A stretch of 64,000 nucleotides of DNA from Lyngbya sp. CCAP 1446/10 (lineage in GTDB: Bacteria; Cyanobacteriota; Cyanobacteriia; Cyanobacteriales; Microcoleaceae). Position numbers and translations under genes: made by a program. Below the pieces are notes generated by a model, which was given only the letters and a program-made list of their open reading frames with translations, ran no database searches and had not been told where the DNA came from. The DNA is taken from NCBI RefSeq assembly GCF_026130175.1, contig NZ_JAIGNI010000002.1:124001-188000 (forward strand). Reading direction: 5' to 3'. This document shows positions 9,013-16,048 of the stretch, one piece after another (positions within the stretch are counted from its first letter, which is position 1; each line of letters starts with the position of its first letter).

Positions 9013-10215
9013 TCAAGCTAAAAACCGCACTTCTTCCCGTATTGTACGCAATTTTGAGTCATTTTGGCATAGTTTCCGGTATTTGTCCGGATTTAGTTCG
9101 ATCGCCCTTGATAAGTTTTCGATAGCTTTCTGGATGCTGGTTGCTACAGCTTCGGGGCTGTTTGTGCGATCGCCCACGGCTTTTTCTAGGGCCCAGACGC
9201 AGGCTTTTTGATAGTAAAGATTTGGATCGTCTGGTGTGATGGCTATGATGCGATCGTAGGAAGCGATTGCTTCGGTAAATCGTTGGATTTTTTTGAGGGC
9301 GACAGCGCGGTTGTATAAGGCTTCGATGTTGTCTGGCTGCAACTCTAAGGTTTTGTCCCAAGAGGCGATGGCTTCTTCAAACTGTTGTAAGTTGGCCAAG
9401 GCCAGGCCGCGGTTGTACCAGGTTTCGCTGTCGTCTGGCTTGAGTTCGATCGCTTTGTCCCAGGATACGATCGCTGCTTCAAATTTTCCCATTTGGGCGA
9501 TCGCCGTGCCGCGTTTGTTCCAGACTTCGGGGGAATTCGGGCGTAGTTGCAGGGTTTTGTCGTAGGAGGCGACGGCTTCGGGGTAGAGTTTTTCATCGGC
9601 TAGGACTAACCCGCGGTTGTACCAGGCTTGATACAAGTCTGGTTTTAGTTCGATCGCTTTGTCGTAGGATGCGATCGCCGCTGTATTTTGGCCGGAGTGT
9701 TTCAGGGCGAATGCTTTGTTGTACCAAGCTTCGGAGTAGTCTGCTTGGATGGCGATCGCTTTGTCGTAGGAGTCGATCGCTTCTGATAATTTTCCCAAGT
9801 TTACGAGGGTGTTGCCGCGGTTCGTCCAAGCTTCGTGATAGTTTGGCTTGAGTTCGATCGCCTGTTCGTAGGAGGCGATGGCGTCTGAGAGTCTGTTGAG
9901 CTTCCGCAAAACGTTGGCGCGATTATACCACGCTTCTGCATTTTTTGGTTTAATTTTTAAAGATTTGTTGTAAGCGGAGATCGCTTCGGGTAGCTGTCCC
10001 AATTTTCTGAGGGCTACGCCTTTGTTGTACCAAGCTTCGTGAAATTTCGGTTCAAGTTCGATCGCCTTTGACCAGGATGCGATCGCCGCTGATAGCCGTC
10101 CCATTTCTTCTAGGGCGTTACCGCGATCGTACAGCGTTTGAGCTTTTTGGGCGTTGACGGAGCTGATTTTTTCCACGGAATCGAGGGGCTTTTCTTTGCT
10201 AACTACATTTTGCAA
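9013..10215 (-). CDS. TPR-repeat protein (about 10 repeats)
   Basis: Residues ~25-345 are ten 34-residue tetratricopeptide repeats with the pattern AWYNRGxxLxxLxxxxEAIxSYDKAIELKPD. The C-terminal tail (NLSRAIELNPDKYRKLCQND...) is a capping element also seen in the TPR gene at 11962-13065. TPRs make superhelical scaffolds for protein-protein contacts. No signal peptide or membrane segment is visible, so it is probably cytoplasmic. It reads toward the carboxypeptidase gene and stops just before it, but a functional link is not shown. Confidence 0.9.
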   Translation of the reverse strand: MQNVVSKEKPLDSVEKISSVNAQKAQTLYDRGNALEEMGRLSAAIASWSKAIELEPKFHEAWYNKGVALRKLGQLPEAISAYNKSLKIKPKNAEAWYNRANVLRKLNRLSDAIASYEQAIELKPNYHEAWTNRGNTLVNLGKLSEAIDSYDKAIAIQADYSEAWYNKAFALKHSGQNTAAIASYDKAIELKPDLYQAWYNRGLVLADEKLYPEAVASYDKTLQLRPNSPEVWNKRGTAIAQMGKFEAAIVSWDKAIELKPDDSETWYNRGLALANLQQFEEAIASWDKTLELQPDNIEALYNRAVALKKIQRFTEAIASYDRIIAITPDDPNLYYQKACVWALEKAVGDRTNSPEAVATSIQKAIENLSRAIELNPDKYRKLCQNDSKLRTIREEVRFLA

Positions 10216-10550
10216 GGGTTTTCACCTCATTAATTTTATTTAAAATTGTCGCTTTTGCTTTTATATTAAGGTTTCGCTGGAGTTTGAAGGCGAGCGATCG
10301 CCGATAATTGATTATTTATGGCAATTCTACAAGAACTCTGCCATCTTTTCAACTTTGCCTGTTATACACGCAAGTATTGAGTTTCAACGTATAGATTAAT
10401 ACTTATTTTTTCCGCTAATTGCGTAGAAGAGCAGAAAGGGCGATCGGCATGAGGTATGACAAACCTCACCCCAAACAGCTAAATTTTCACCTTCACAACG
10501 AGGGGGAAGGGCCTAAATGGTTTACCGTCAGCTACGGTATAAATGTATTT
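10216..10550. other. Spacer without a recognised gene
   Basis: AT-rich spacer between the TPR gene start and the orphan antitoxin stop. A small palindrome TACCGTCAGCTACGGTA lies near 10524-10540, close to the antitoxin 3' end. Nothing else is recognised. Confidence 0.4.
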
Positions 10551-10901
10551 TTATGAGTCAAGAATCGAACCAAAATCAGGATCGATCGCTACTGTTTTAA
10601 TCCATTCTGAGTCGTGGAATGGCTTGCCATCAGCTAAAGTGTAGATATCTTCGGCTGAGTCTCTAAGGGAATCAAAGGCTGGATTTGCGATCGCAACTTT
10701 TAGCCATTCATATTCTTCTAATTTTGCTTGCTTAATGAGGGCAGCTTCTAGTGCTTCCAGTCGCTTCAGGTCAGTATAACTAATGATAGCAGCGATCGCC
10801 TTTCCTTCTTGTTCTATAACGATTCGTTCTCCTGTATCCTCAATACTGGCGATGAGTTCTGGAAATCTGTCATCAATTACAGTTACATTTAGTTGAGTCA
10901 T
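10551..10901 (-). CDS. Phd/YefM-type antitoxin, no adjacent toxin
   Basis: 116 aa. The N-terminal ~55 residues (MTQLNVTVIDDRFPELIASIEDTGERIVIEQEGKAIAAIIS split over two strands) match the Phd/YefM fold: a short beta-strand, a helix, then the VIEQxGKAIAAIISYTDLKRLE core. The C-terminal half is acidic and would be the toxin-binding part. No toxin-sized frame lies downstream, and upstream is only a TPR-gene remnant, so it is an orphan or its partner is distant. It may act as a repressor or as an anti-addiction module. Confidence 0.75.
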   Translation of the reverse strand: MTQLNVTVIDDRFPELIASIEDTGERIVIEQEGKAIAAIISYTDLKRLEALEAALIKQAKLEEYEWLKVAIANPAFDSLRDSAEDIYTLADGKPFHDSEWIKTVAIDPDFGSILDS

Positions 10902-10955
10902 CTTTCTTTTGCCTCATTATTAATTATTCTATCAGATCGCGTCTGCTAGCTATCA

Positions 10956-11133
10956 CTATTCAAGAATCAAGGCTTGAAACTGAGGGTGCGATCGCACGTT
11001 GTCAAAATCCGAGTCTGTTTTTGCCATTGCTCGGTATTTGTCAGGATTTAAGGCGATCGCCCGCTGCAAGTTGTGAATCCATAAATCGAGTCGAGCGTGG
11101 AGTGCATACTTATTATAAAATGCTTTTATGTCA
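10956..11133 (-). pseudogene. Remnant of the C-terminus of a TPR protein gene
   Basis: Translating the minus strand from about 11133 gives a frame ending NLQRAIALNPDKYRAMAK, then TDSDFDNVRSHPQFQALILE and a TAG at 10956-10958. This closely parallels the end of the intact TPR gene at 11962-13065 (NLQRAIYLNPDKYREMAKTD...KFKALIKE), with a three-codon deletion (the ACC of YNKACCYALHG). An in-frame stop lies directly upstream and no TPR array is present. It is therefore the tail of a lost paralogue, now separated from the intact copy by the ParDE-like pair. Confidence 0.8.
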
Positions 11134-11283
11134 TGAGGAAATTATACCGTATTCGGTAGCAGCGGTTGTGTTGCTCAGCAGGTCAGAAACCTGATGGTGA
11201 CAATTTATGCAATAAATTTTAGACTGATATCCATACCTATAGCCAGTTGCTACAATGATAGATATCCTAAATCTGTGGTGACG

Positions 11284-11535
11284 ATGAACGTTATTCTTGC
11301 CATACCAGAAGATCTGCAAACCTATATTGAAGCTCAAATTCAGGCAGGGGCTTACACCAGTGCGGTAGAGTATTTCCTAGATTTGGTGCAGCAAGATCGC
11401 CAGCGAAAACAGGCACAAGCCAAGTTAGAAAATTTGTTGCAAGAGGGTTTAGACTCAGAGGGAGAACCTGTGAATGCTGCATACTGGCAGAAGTTGCGCG
11501 CATCGGTTTTCGGTGGCGATTCGCAACAGACATGA
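11284..11535 (+). CDS. ParD-like ribbon-helix-helix antitoxin
   Basis: The ATG giving MNVILAIPEDLQTYIEAQIQ is preferred over the longer frame from 11194, because it begins with the beta-strand that starts ribbon-helix-helix proteins. Residues 1-45 (IPEDLQTYIEAQIQAGAYTS then AVEYFLDLVQ) resemble ParD/CopG antitoxins. The C-terminal half is a long charged helix that would wrap the toxin. Its stop overlaps the start of the next gene by four bases (ATGA), the usual coupling of type II toxin-antitoxin pairs. It is likely autoregulatory with its toxin. Confidence 0.85.
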   Translation: MNVILAIPEDLQTYIEAQIQAGAYTSAVEYFLDLVQQDRQRKQAQAKLENLLQEGLDSEGEPVNAAYWQKLRASVFGGDSQQT

Positions 11536-11864
11536 GTTATCAGTTAATTGTCAAAAATCGTGCTACTCAAGATATCAGGCAACAAGCAAATTATATTCTG
11601 GTAAATGGAAATGCTCGTACTGCCGAGCGATTTCTACAGTTAGCTGAAGCTACTTTTGCCCAATTAGCGACGATACCGGGAATGGGGAAGATCGTGCGAT
11701 TAGTATATTCTCGCATGGGGGAAATTCGTCAGTGGCGAATTAAAGATTTTCAGGATTATCTAATCTTTTACCAAATTCAGGACGATCGGGTGGAAATTCT
11801 TCGGGTTTTGCATGGTGCTCGGGATTTGGAAGACATTTTATCTAACATCGATGAAGAAGTTTAA
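11532..11864 (+). CDS. ParE/RelE-superfamily toxin
   Basis: 110 aa, starting inside the antitoxin stop (ATGA overlap). The sequence MSYQLIVKNRATQDIRQQAN, the central QLATIPGMGKIVR, and the end GEIRQWRIKDFQDYLIFYQI followed by VEILRVLHGARDLEDIL match the ParE fold (plasmid stabilisation system). Family members inhibit DNA gyrase, while the related RelE toxins cleave mRNA on the ribosome; the ParE-like C-terminus (RVLHGARDLEDIL) favours the former. Together with the ParD-like gene it is inserted between a TPR pseudogene tail and an intact TPR gene. Confidence 0.88.
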   Translation: MSYQLIVKNRATQDIRQQANYILVNGNARTAERFLQLAEATFAQLATIPGMGKIVRLVYSRMGEIRQWRIKDFQDYLIFYQIQDDRVEILRVLHGARDLEDILSNIDEEV

Positions 11865-11961
11865 CCTAGTGCAGCCTGATTGCTGATCGATCCAGTAACA
11901 GAAGTTCGATCGCCCCAATTCCGCGTTAGGTGCGATCCTCTTCGAGGGCTTAGCTAACGAA

Positions 11962-13065
11962 CTATTCTTTAATTAACGCTTTAAATTTTGGGTGCCATCG
12001 CACTTTGTCAAAATCCGAGTCTGTTTTTGCCATTTCTCGGTATTTGTCAGGATTTAGATAGATCGCCCGCTGCAAGTTTTGAATAGATAAGTCAACCTCA
12101 CCATGTAACGCATAGCAGCAAGCTTTATTATAAAATATGTCGGGGTCATCTGGTTTGATTTCTAAGGCTTTGTCGTAGGAGGCTATCGCCTCTTCCCATC
12201 TGCCTAATTTAGCCAGTGCATTGCCCCGATAGTTCCAGGATTCGTGATAATCTGGTTTGATTTCTAAGGCTTTGTTGTAGGAGGCTATCGCCTCTTCAAA
12301 CAAGCCTAATTGAGCCAGTGCATTGCCCCGATAGTACCAGGCTTCGTGTTTATCTGGTTTGATTTCTAAAGATTTGTCGCAGGAGACGATCGCCTCTTCA
12401 AACAAGCCTAATTGAGCCAGTTTAGAACCCCGATTGTACCAGGCTGCGTGGTGGTCTGGTTTGATTTCTAAAGATTTGTCATAGGAAGCTATCGCCTCTT
12501 CAACCCTTCCTAATTTAGCCAGTGCATTACCCCGATTGTTCCAGGCTTCGTCTTTATCTGGTTTGATTTCTAAAGCTTTGTCGTAATTGGCTATTGCCTC
12601 TTCCCACAAGCCTAATTGAGCCAGTGCATTGCCCCGATTGTACCAGGCTGCGTGGTCATCTGGTTTGATTTCTAAGGCTTTGTCGTAGGATGCGATCGCC
12701 TCTTCAAATCTTCCTAAATTATACAGTGTATTGCCCCGACAATACCAGGCTTCGTGATAATCGGGTTTGATTTCTAAGGCTTTGTCGAAGAAGGTGATCG
12801 CCTCTTCAAATCTTCCTAAATTATACAGTGTATTGCCCCGATAATACCAGGCTTCGTGATAATCGGGTTTGATTTCTAAGGCTTTGTCGAAGAAGGTGAT
12901 CGCCTCTGCATATTGTTGAGAATAGCCATAAAGTAAAGCTTGTTCAAAAAACAATTTAGCTTTTTGTTCTGGTGTTTGCCCATCTTCATCAATTAAAGCT
13001 TGAATTCTCAGCAATTCCCGTTTTTGTTGGGCATTTAAAGTTTGTTCATCTTCTATATTCATCAT
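11962..13065 (-). CDS. TPR-repeat protein with near-identical repeats
   Basis: 367 aa with about nine TPRs (residues ~45-345) of consensus HEAWYYRGNALAQLGLFEEA-IASYDKALEIKPD. Repeats are nearly identical even at DNA level; for example the two units around 12760-12910 share long identical stretches, which points to recent unit duplication or gene conversion. The C-terminal cap (NLQRAIYLNPDKYREMAK...) is the same as in the adjacent pseudogene tail. No signal peptide is seen. It is probably a cytoplasmic scaffold, with unknown partner. Confidence 0.9.
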   Translation of the reverse strand: MMNIEDEQTLNAQQKRELLRIQALIDEDGQTPEQKAKLFFEQALLYGYSQQYAEAITFFDKALEIKPDYHEAWYYRGNTLYNLGRFEEAITFFDKALEIKPDYHEAWYCRGNTLYNLGRFEEAIASYDKALEIKPDDHAAWYNRGNALAQLGLWEEAIANYDKALEIKPDKDEAWNNRGNALAKLGRVEEAIASYDKSLEIKPDHHAAWYNRGSKLAQLGLFEEAIVSCDKSLEIKPDKHEAWYYRGNALAQLGLFEEAIASYNKALEIKPDYHESWNYRGNALAKLGRWEEAIASYDKALEIKPDDPDIFYNKACCYALHGEVDLSIQNLQRAIYLNPDKYREMAKTDSDFDKVRWHPKFKALIKE

Positions 13066-13187
13066 TTATTCCTCTTCATCAAACTCTCAATTTTCCAAGT
13101 ATAACCGTAGGGTGCATCAGGGGAAAATCCTTGAGTAAGTGGTTAAAATCTTCGGCCATGACGCACCTAAGAATCACTATTTTGTCC

Positions 13188-13249
13188 GGTGCGTCGCTAT
13201 GAGATTGTCGAAATTTAGTTAAGAATTTTTCATGGCGACACACCCTACC
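13188..13249. repeat. GGTGCGTCGC palindromic dispersed repeat, copy 1
   Basis: GGTGCGTCGCTATGAGATTGTC opens the element and TGGCGACACACCCTACC closes it as an imperfect inverted repeat with an AT-rich loop. A second copy sits at 13887-13947 on the other side of the Uma2 gene, and a related GGTGCGTCAGC hairpin is at 63659-63715. It is intergenic, with no coding capacity. Confidence 0.7.
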
Positions 13250-13250
13250 A

Positions 13251-13853
13251 CTAAGCTAATAATACCAAATTCGCCGTCAAAACCAATTCTGGAAAAGTCG
13301 GCGAAACAATTTGTTCGTCACCTTGAAACAGAGTGCGCCGATATTTCCCTTCAGCATTTAGCGAAAAAACAAATACCGTCGGAACTTTCGGGTTTCCCAA
13401 ATACTCTCTTTTCCCAATTGCCAAATAATCAATAATCCAGTATTCAGCAATACCCAAACGTTCGTATTCATCTAGCTTGTCAACATAATCATCTTCCCAA
13501 TTAGTTGATACTACCTCCACAGCTAACTGAATCGGCGATTCGAGTGCGGTATAGGATTTGCGTTGGGCACGCCACAAAGTGCGATCGATAACACTGACAT
13601 CAGGAACTCGTCCTTGCTCTGTACCTTCTTTTGTGGTAGTTTGGATCGTGATGCCTCGTTTTACGACATAGTTGAGTTTTTGCCGATCGCACTCTTGATA
13701 AAACTGTCTGTCTGCAAATTCAGCAACGTCATCGTGATTTCTGGTAGTTGCCATTTTGACAATCTCTCCGTTCACCAATTCATAGACACCATCTTCCGGG
13801 CAAATTTCAATAAATTCGTTAAAACTTACTTTTTGTTTGGTGGTTGCAATCAT
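13251..13853 (-). CDS. Uma2 family (DUF820) putative endonuclease
   Basis: 200 aa with the PD-(D/E)XK-like layout of Uma2 proteins, which are greatly expanded in cyanobacteria. Visible are FNEFIEICPEDGVYELVNGE at the N-terminus, the VPDVSVI strand with its Asp, PIQLAVEVVSTNWEDDYVDK (the ExVS core) and a GIAEYWIIDYLA segment. A GAGGAA ribosome site precedes the ATG. The cellular target of these predicted nucleases is unknown. Flanking copies of one palindromic repeat (13188-13249 and 13887-13947) suggest it could have moved as a unit. Another full copy is at 33720-34295. Confidence 0.9.
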   Translation of the reverse strand: MIATTKQKVSFNEFIEICPEDGVYELVNGEIVKMATTRNHDDVAEFADRQFYQECDRQKLNYVVKRGITIQTTTKEGTEQGRVPDVSVIDRTLWRAQRKSYTALESPIQLAVEVVSTNWEDDYVDKLDEYERLGIAEYWIIDYLAIGKREYLGNPKVPTVFVFSLNAEGKYRRTLFQGDEQIVSPTFPELVLTANLVLLA

Positions 13854-13886
13854 TTTTTTATTATTCCTCGACTCGACAGTGAGTCT

Positions 13887-13947
13887 GGTGCGTCGCTATG
13901 AGATTGTCTGTCAATATTTATGGCTTGTCAATGGCGACGCACCCTAC
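13887..13947. repeat. GGTGCGTCGC palindromic dispersed repeat, copy 2
   Basis: GGTGCGTCGCTATGAGATTG repeats the left side of copy 1 exactly. The right arm GGCGACGCACCCTAC closes a hairpin with the GGTGCGTCGC arm. Followed at 13968-13994 by a single arm (ATTCCTCACTACGAACCT) of the other hairpin family seen intact at 33608-33676. Confidence 0.7.
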
Positions 13948-13997
13948 AACTTTAATTAGGTAGAGAGGAATAAATTCCTCACTACGAACCTTTGTTT

Positions 13998-14516
13998 TTA
14001 GGCTTGGTATTTTTTCAGGGTTGCGACTTTTTCGGGGAAGATGTCGATCGCCATTTTCTCATCATACCTAGTCGCGAGCGAGCGGCGCACCTCGCCCAAA
14101 AACAGCGGCTGCGACAAGCCAGGTTCGGGATGTACGATCGTCCGAACTCGGATTGTCATGTAGTCTCTGCCACTTCCAGAGCGCCCTGGAGAGTACAAAT
14201 CAGCAGCTACTTGCCGCATCGTTGCTTCTAACTCTGATTCAGTGATCGAAGGTGGCACGGTAACTACTGTTTGAGCGCCGCCAGTATCGTAAACTAAAGA
14301 ATAGCGAACTGCGCCGGGAATTTCTGTGCGGGTAAACAATCCCAAACCGAGACCGAATATACTCGCAGCAATTACCGCCATAAAGCTGCTCACTCCTACC
14401 AATCGGAAGCGAAAACCCCATTTGAATATAAATGCTATGATTGTTAAAACAAACAAAGCCGCTGTCAGAATTCCCGCCCATTGAGCGTACATTAAAAGAT
14501 TAGAATTTACGTTCAT
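13998..14516 (-). CDS. ycf51: Ycf51 family protein (DUF2518)
   Basis: 172 aa. Two membrane helices occupy residues ~10-30 (WAGILTAALFVLTIIAFIF) and ~38-60. They are followed by the conserved FTRTEIPGAVRYSLVYDTGG and a soluble part with VTVPPSITESELEATMRQVA and the SPGRSGSGRDYMTIR loop. This order and length match the chloroplast-encoded ycf51 family of cyanobacteria and red-lineage plastids. The function is unknown, and a thylakoid or plasma membrane location is inferred. It sits alone between the Uma2 gene and the cyclase operon. Confidence 0.85.
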   Translation of the reverse strand: MNVNSNLLMYAQWAGILTAALFVLTIIAFIFKWGFRFRLVGVSSFMAVIAASIFGLGLGLFTRTEIPGAVRYSLVYDTGGAQTVVTVPPSITESELEATMRQVAADLYSPGRSGSGRDYMTIRVRTIVHPEPGLSQPLFLGEVRRSLATRYDEKMAIDIFPEKVATLKKYQA

Positions 14517-14526
14517 TTTTTGACTT

Positions 14527-14618
14527 TTAACTGTTGACTGTTGACTGTTGACTAATGACTAATGACCAATGACTAATGACTAATGACCAATGACCAATGA
14601 CTGATGACCAATGACTAA
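14527..14618. repeat. Heptanucleotide short tandem repeat (TGACCAA/TGACTAA)
   Basis: About a dozen tandem 7-mers alternating TGACTGT, TGACTAA and TGACCAA fill the gap between the ycf51 gene and the receiver-cyclase gene. The same unit in other phases or orientations occurs at 23597-23645, 44743-44790 and 51751-51826. This is the STRR type known from filamentous cyanobacteria. Confidence 0.85.
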
Positions 14619-15677
14619 TTAGCCTTTTCTGGCGACAAGCAGATAAGTCATCATATCGCCTTTTCCCTTCACCGAAATCACGCCGCGCTCTTCAAAAATG
14701 TACTTGTCCTGCAGGCGCTCGTAGGTAGCAACTGTCACCTGAATGCCGCCCGGTACGCCTTGAGATTCCATCCGGGAAGCTGTATTTACTGTGTCGCCCC
14801 ACAAATCATAAGTAAATTTTTTAGTACCGATGACACCGGCTTCTACCGGGCCTGTGTGAATGCCGATGCGGATGCTCAGCGGCTGTCCTCCCTTGGTGCG
14901 CATCTTAGCGATTGCTGCTAGAATGTCGATCGCCATTTCTGCAATCTTTTCGGCGTGGTCGTTAGTCTCTTTAGGCAAACCGCCAACCACCATATAAGCA
15001 TCGCCGATCGTCTTAATTTTCTCAAGTCCGTAGCGATCGGCCAACTCGTCAAAAGCTGAAAAAATCTCGTTGAGCAATTCCACCAACTCGGCCGGCGACA
15101 AATGAGCCGAAAGCTTCGTAAAACCGACCAAATCGGCAAACATTACTGTGACTTCAGCGAAACTGTCGGCGATCGTAATTTCCCCTTGTTTGAGGCGTTG
15201 TGCGATCGGGCCTGGTAAAATATTCAGCAGCAAACGCTCTGACTTTTCCTTTTCCAGCGCCAACTCCCGCAAATACGTCTGTTCCTGATCCCGCAGCCGC
15301 TTCTTTTCCAGACAAGCGCTAATCCGAGCCTTCAGCAATACCGGATTGAAAGGTTTAGAAAGATAATCCTCCGCCCCCAACTCAATACAGCGGACAATAC
15401 TATCGATATCGTCCACCGCCGAAATCATAATCACCGGGATGTGGCGCAAATTCTCGTCTGCTTTCAGATTTTCCAGCACCTGATAGCCGTTCATTAACGG
15501 CATCATAATATCCAGAAGCACCAAATCAAACGGCTCGCTGCGCATCAGTGCCAGAGCTTGCACACCATCTTCAGCAACAGTCACCGTGTGGCCTTGACGC
15601 TGAAGTCGGCGAGCCAGCAAATCGCGGTTCACCTCATTATCGTCAACAACCAGGACGCTGCCTTCGCCAGTTTTCAT
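14619..15677 (-). CDS. Response regulator with adenylate/guanylate cyclase output
   Basis: 352 aa. Residues 7-125 are a receiver domain (VLVVDDN; phospho-acceptor Asp56 in LLDIMMP; K in YLSKPFNP). A coiled linker leads into a class III nucleotide cyclase domain (~168-350) with both metal-binding Asp motifs, VMFADLVGF and KTIGDAYMVVGG, and the RIGIHTGPVEAGVIG strand. It should make cAMP or cGMP on phosphorylation. Its start overlaps the stop of the upstream single-domain receiver (ATGA), so it is translated with it and the hybrid kinase as one unit, giving a plausible phosphorelay from sensor kinase to cyclase. Confidence 0.94.
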   Translation of the reverse strand: MKTGEGSVLVVDDNEVNRDLLARRLQRQGHTVTVAEDGVQALALMRSEPFDLVLLDIMMPLMNGYQVLENLKADENLRHIPVIMISAVDDIDSIVRCIELGAEDYLSKPFNPVLLKARISACLEKKRLRDQEQTYLRELALEKEKSERLLLNILPGPIAQRLKQGEITIADSFAEVTVMFADLVGFTKLSAHLSPAELVELLNEIFSAFDELADRYGLEKIKTIGDAYMVVGGLPKETNDHAEKIAEMAIDILAAIAKMRTKGGQPLSIRIGIHTGPVEAGVIGTKKFTYDLWGDTVNTASRMESQGVPGGIQVTVATYERLQDKYIFEERGVISVKGKGDMMTYLLVARKG

Positions 15678-16048
15678 TGCATGGCCTCTTTCAGAAGCGT
15701 TTCGATCTTACTCAAAAGTCGGGGAAATTCCACCGGTTTGGTGTCATAATCGTCGCACCCGGCCGCTAAACACTTTTCACGATCGCCCGCCATTGCGTGA
15801 GCTGTCAGCGCAATCACCGGAATCGTTTTAGTTGAAGGATCTGCCTTAATTTTCTGCGTGGCTTGCCACCCGTCAAGCACTGGCAGACTCATATCCATCA
15901 GAATTAAATCCGGTACTTTGTCGAGGGCCATCGAAACCCCCTCAGCACCGTCAACTGCAATAAAAACCTCATGTCCCTTGCGGGCCAGACGCCTAGAAAG
16001 CATATCTCTATTCATTTCGTTGTCTTCGACCAACAGGATTTTAGCCAT
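15674..16048 (-). CDS. Single-domain response regulator (CheY/DivK-like)
   Basis: The ATG giving MAKILLVEDNEMNRDML is chosen because AAGGAG lies about 8 bases upstream. The longer frame to 16096 would add residues unlike a receiver. 124 aa is a complete receiver: acidic pocket ED8-9, phospho-Asp52 in LMDMSLP, T in IALTAHAM and K in YDTKPVEF. No output domain is present, so it probably relays phosphate. It overlaps the hybrid kinase 3' end and the cyclase start. Confidence 0.93.
   Translation of the reverse strand: MAKILLVEDNEMNRDMLSRRLARKGHEVFIAVDGAEGVSMALDKVPDLILMDMSLPVLDGWQATQKIKADPSTKTIPVIALTAHAMAGDREKCLAAGCDDYDTKPVEFPRLLSKIETLLKEAMQ

Noticed and set aside
14527-14618. Possible CRISPR array
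   Set aside because: Units are contiguous 7-mers with no spacers, and no cas genes are present.
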